From: Candidatus Margulisiibacteriota bacterium | GTDB taxonomy: Bacteria; Margulisbacteria; WOR-1; O2-12-FULL-45-9; XYB2-FULL-48-7 | Direction of reading: 5' to 3' | Assembly: GCA_028717325.1 (NCBI GenBank) | Contig: JAQUOB010000100.1 | Span: 1-5,276, forward strand | Length of the DNA stretch: 5,276 nucleotides | Shown here: piece by piece, positions 4,803-5,276 of the stretch | Numbering within the stretch: position 1 is the first letter of the stretch | How the letters are laid out: every line of letters begins with the position of its first letter | The notes under the pieces: model-generated | The model's database searches: none | What the model saw: the letters and a program-made list of their open reading frames with translations, nothing else | Told to the model about the DNA's origin: nothing | Program-made: the position numbers and the translations under genes

Positions 4803-5276
4803 TCTTATTGATCTGCCGATGGGCGGAGATTTCGCCCGCCGCGATGAATTTTTTCGCTTTATTAAGGTCGAGGTGCCACATCTCTTCTTCCATTTCCAGT
4901 TCAATATAGGCGTCGGCGCGCCGGATCTCGTCGGCGTTTAATTTTTTAAGGATCAGGTCGAGCGAGCGGCCCAGCATCGTCATCGGGTCGTTCGGAATAG
5001 TGCGCAGCCGGGCGGGCACGACATCGGAGGCGATCACATAGTCGGCCCCCATCTCTTTGGCCGTATCGACCGGCACATTGCCGGCAATGCCGCCGTCGAT
5101 CAGGTGTTTGCCGTCAATATCGACCGGGGAAAAAAACCCGGGAAAACACGCGCTGGCGGAAACGGCCTTGGCCACCCGCCCCTCGTCAAGGACTACGCGT
5201 CCGCCCGTCCGCAGATCGGTCGCCACCACCGCGAAAGGGACCTTGAGGTCCGAGAACTTAACGTCGCCGACATATT
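4774..5276 (-). CDS. patatin-like phospholipase, RssA-type (C-terminal part)
   Basis: The visible frame continues without a stop to the window edge, so the gene starts beyond 5276; 166 residues of the C-terminal part are present. They begin Y-V-G-D-V-K-F-S-D-L-K-V-P-F-A ahead of VVATDLRTGG, a typical patatin segment. This shows that the GTG at 5229 is internal and not the start. Further on come ASACFPGFFSPVDIDG and HLIDGGIAGNVPVDTAKEMGAD, where the DGG motif carries the catalytic aspartate of the Ser-Asp dyad. The nucleophile GXSXG and the oxyanion loop must lie off the window. Family members hydrolyse acyl esters of lipids; the substrate here is unknown. The tail after about 5010 is charged and helical. 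The stop (4776-4774) lies inside the response regulator gene, and no convincing terminator separates the two convergent genes. Confidence 0.92.
   Translation of the reverse strand, partial: YVGDVKFSDLKVPFAVVATDLRTGGRVVLDEGRVAKAVSASACFPGFFSPVDIDGKHLIDGGIAGNVPVDTAKEMGADYVIASDVVPARLRTIPNDPMTMLGRSLDLILKKLNADEIRRADAYIELEMEEEMWHLDLNKAKKFIAAGEISAHRQINKIRKALRLRS

Noticed and set aside
4774..5229. Patatin gene starting at the GTG at 5229
   Set aside because: The frame stays open to the window edge, and the residues upstream of the GTG (YVGDVKFSDLKVPFA) are conserved patatin sequence, so this GTG is internal.

Overview
This is a densely coded bacterial chromosomal window of roughly balanced base composition. 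It has no rRNA, tRNA, CRISPR array or recognisable insertion sequence. The protein families (NtrC-type sigma-54 activator, RecO, MFS exporter, patatin) are purely bacterial. Genes overlap or nearly abut, and only one real intergenic gap (57 bp) is present. The short RecO, the absence of Shine-Dalgarno sequences at the two signalling genes and the mixed gene order do not resemble a well-known model organism. An uncultured or candidate-phylum bacterium is plausible, but the sequence alone does not fix the lineage.

Layout. On the minus strand, reading right to left from 3374, three genes lie head to tail with overlaps: a membrane-bound sensor histidine kinase (3374-1746), a short RecO repair protein (1779-1273) and an MFS drug/metabolite exporter (1279-20). 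A further gene may start by an ATGA overlap at the left edge. On the plus strand, 3432-4802 encodes a complete NtrC-family response regulator (receiver, AAA+ and Fis-type helix-turn-helix). At the right, a patatin-like phospholipase on the minus strand runs in from beyond the window. It ends inside the last 29 bp of the response regulator gene.

How they work together. The kinase and regulator are divergent neighbours and very probably form one two-component pair. The kinase (nine hydrophobic segments, then HisKA and HATPase_c) would phosphorylate Asp55 of the regulator, which would then activate sigma-54 promoters elsewhere. The 57-bp gap holds two divergent sigma-70-type extended -10 promoters whose TGATAAAAT elements are mirror images in an imperfect inverted repeat. 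Both predicted transcription starts fall at or one base before the start codons, so both genes may be translated from leaderless mRNAs. recO and the MFS gene appear to be passengers on the kinase transcript.

The items most worth checking are the mirror-image promoter with leaderless starts, the RecO that lacks the zinc-finger segment but keeps a family-like C-terminal helix, and a tandem heptamer repeat embedded in the kinase ATPase domain.
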